DNA from: Mycobacteroides chelonae
GTDB lineage: Bacteria > Actinomycetota > Actinomycetes > Mycobacteriales > Mycobacteriaceae
Direction of reading: 5' to 3'
Length of the DNA stretch: 64,000 nt
Assembly: GCA_014204435.1 (NCBI GenBank)
Contig: JACHLF010000001.1
Span: forward strand, 1 to 64,000
In this document: positions 62,559 to 64,000 of the stretch, piece after piece
Layout: each line of letters starts with the position of its first letter
Numbering within the stretch: the first letter of the stretch is position 1
Made by a program: the position numbers and the translations under genes
The notes under the pieces: model-generated
What the model saw: the letters and a program-made list of their open reading frames with translations, nothing else
The model's database searches: none
Told to the model about the DNA's origin: nothing

Positions 62559-64000
62559 TCGCCGCCCAGGACGGCGGGTTGTTCCGTTGCGATCGATTCG
62601 CCGGTGGCCGGCGTAGACAACGCCTCTAGGAACGCACGCGCCCACCGATCCACATCGTGAGCGAGGACCTGGCGGCGCAGCGCCCGCATTCGGCGTCGCC
62701 CCTCCTCGGGGGTCTGATTAAGCGCCGACTCGATGACGTCCTTCACCCCGTCGATATCGTGCGGATTGACCAGATAGGACTGTCGCAATTCCGCTGCGGC
62801 GCCAGTGAATTCAGAGAGCACCAGTGAACCGCCCAGATCGCTACGGCAGGCGACGTACTCCTTGGCCACGAGATTCATGCCGTCGCGCAGGGGGGTCACC
62901 AACATGACGTCGGCGGCCACAAAGAAGGCGATGAGATCCTCGCGGGGTACCGGCCTATGCAGGTAGTGCACAACGGGGTGCCCGACCTCGCCAAACTCCC
63001 CGTTGATGTGGCCAACCTGCTGTTCCACGTCTCCGCGCATCTTCTTGTAGCTGTCGACGCGTTCGCGACTGGGGGTGGCGAGCTGGACGAAGACGGTGTC
63101 CTCGCGGCTGGCACGGCCCTCGGCGAGCAGCTCTTCATACGCGCGCAGCCGGATATCTATGCCTTTGGTGTAATCCAGTCGGTCCACACCCAGCAGGATC
63201 TTGCGTGGACCACCGAGCTCGGCGCGAATCTCCTTGGCGCGCTGACGGATCTGCTTGCTGCGGGATACGCTGTCGAGCTGTGTAGAGTCGATGGAGATGG
63301 GGAATGCGCCCACCTTCACCGTCCGGAAGCCCACCCGGATCTCGCCGAATCGGGAGCGTACGCCGATCGATGCGCGAGATGTGCTGGCGCCCAACAGTCG
63401 TCTGGCCAGGTACATGAAGTTCTGGGCGCCACCGGCAAGGTGGAATCCGATGAGGTCGGCGCCCAACAAGCCGTCGACGATTTCGGTGCGCCATGGCATC
63501 TGAATGAACAGCTCCACGGGTGGGAATGGAATATGCAGGAAGAAACCGATCGTCAGGTCGGGGCGGAGCATGCGCAGCATCTTGGGTACCAGCTGCAGCT
63601 GGTAGTCCTGCACCCAGACGGTCGCCCCCTGCGCCGCGACCGCCGCCGTTGCTTCCGCGAACTTGCGGTTCACATCGACGTACGTCTGCCACCACTCCCG
63701 GTGATATTCCGGCTTGACGATCACATCGTGGTAGAGCGGCCACAAAGTGGCATTGGAGAAACCTTCGTAGTACTCGGCGACTTCCTCGGTGGAGAGGCGC
63801 ACCGAGTAGAGGACCATGTCGTCCTCGGAGACGGGTTCGACATCTGTATCGGGGACTCCGGGCCAGCCCACCCAGGCACCGCGGCGCCTGCGCAGCAGCG
63901 GCTCCATCGCGGTGACGAGACCGCCGGGGCTGCGCTTCCAGGTGATGGAGCCGTCAGGCAGCTTCACCAGATCGATAGGGAGCCTATTGGCGACCACGAC
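62549..64000 (-). CDS. otsA: Trehalose-6-phosphate synthase OtsA, 5' end cut off by window
   Basis: GT20 glycosyltransferase making trehalose-6-phosphate from a nucleotide-glucose and glucose-6-phosphate. The window holds about 483 residues, starting at [11 protein letters not shown], so some 20 to 25 N-terminal residues lie beyond 64000 (M. tuberculosis OtsA has 500). Core motifs are [33 protein letters not shown] and [13 protein letters not shown]. It converges on the mce4 operon, as in M. tuberculosis. Confidence 0.95.
   Translation of the reverse strand, partial: VVVANRLPIDLVKLPDGSITWKRSPGGLVTAMEPLLRRRRGAWVGWPGVPDTDVEPVSEDDMVLYSVRLSTEEVAEYYEGFSNATLWPLYHDVIVKPEYHREWWQTYVDVNRKFAEATAAVAAQGATVWVQDYQLQLVPKMLRMLRPDLTIGFFLHIPFPPVELFIQMPWRTEIVDGLLGADLIGFHLAGGAQNFMYLARRLLGASTSRASIGVRSRFGEIRVGFRTVKVGAFPISIDSTQLDSVSRSKQIRQRAKEIRAELGGPRKILLGVDRLDYTKGIDIRLRAYEELLAEGRASREDTVFVQLATPSRERVDSYKKMRGDVEQQVGHINGEFGEVGHPVVHYLHRPVPREDLIAFFVAADVMLVTPLRDGMNLVAKEYVACRSDLGGSLVLSEFTGAAAELRQSYLVNPHDIDGVKDVIESALNQTPEEGRRRMRALRRQVLAHDVDRWARAFLEALSTPATGESIATEQPAVLGGEPL

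Overview
The window reads as a stretch of chromosome from a rapidly growing, high-GC mycobacterium, most like the Mycobacteroides abscessus/chelonae group. The evidence is a complete mce4 operon, a KstR-type cholesterol regulon, F420-type oxidoreductases, VirR and a zinc-free-type SodC lipoprotein, with gene orders matching two M. tuberculosis blocks (Rv0421c-Rv0433 and Rv3531c-Rv3490) that lie far apart in that genome. No species can be named from the sequence alone. Bases 1-125 are extreme G/C low-complexity sequence that looks like a contig-end artefact.

Region 1 (1-13.3 kb) is one long minus-strand polyamine and GABA catabolic operon: patD, copper amine oxidase, universal stress protein, APC permease, gabT, gabD, agmatine deiminase and an amidase. 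A divergent PucR-type regulator stands at its head. Together the products can take agmatine or putrescine through 4-aminobutanal, GABA and succinate semialdehyde to succinate. Region 2 (13.3-24.7 kb) holds a KstR-like TetR regulator, then housekeeping genes: an alpha/beta hydrolase, thiD and thiC under a TPP riboswitch, a 14-TM MFS transporter, xthA, a GNAT acetyltransferase, def, a DUF3263 gene, virR, sodC and a YbdK-type ligase.

Region 3 (24.7-33.6 kb) carries cysD-cysNC (sulfate activation to PAPS), an IclR regulator facing a DUF1214-like/SDR/sulfotransferase operon, a wrecked FAD-binding protein gene, dtd and a small Cys-rich protein. The cysD promoter contains a perfect KstR-type inverted repeat between its -35 and -10, so PAPS synthesis may be tied to the steroid programme, with the nearby sulfotransferase as a possible PAPS user.

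Region 4 (33.6-52.1 kb) is the sterol side-chain and ring degradation cluster: kshA, gamma-carbonic anhydrase, fprA (behind an IdeR-like iron box), a KSI-like protein, ltp3, ltp4, a DUF35 protein, an LLM oxidoreductase, echA19, fadD19, a nitronate monooxygenase-like enzyme, fadD17, fadE27, fadE26, fdxD and an SDR (hsd4A). KstR-type operators lie at 34842, 41344, 43969, 50781 and 52168, nearly all in divergent intergenic gaps. Region 5 (52.2-62.6 kb) is the mce4 sterol import operon, yrbE4A-yrbE4B-mce4A to mce4F plus two mce-associated genes, with a strong promoter that carries a separate perfect palindrome. The window ends inside otsA (trehalose-6-phosphate synthase), which is convergent with the mce4 operon.
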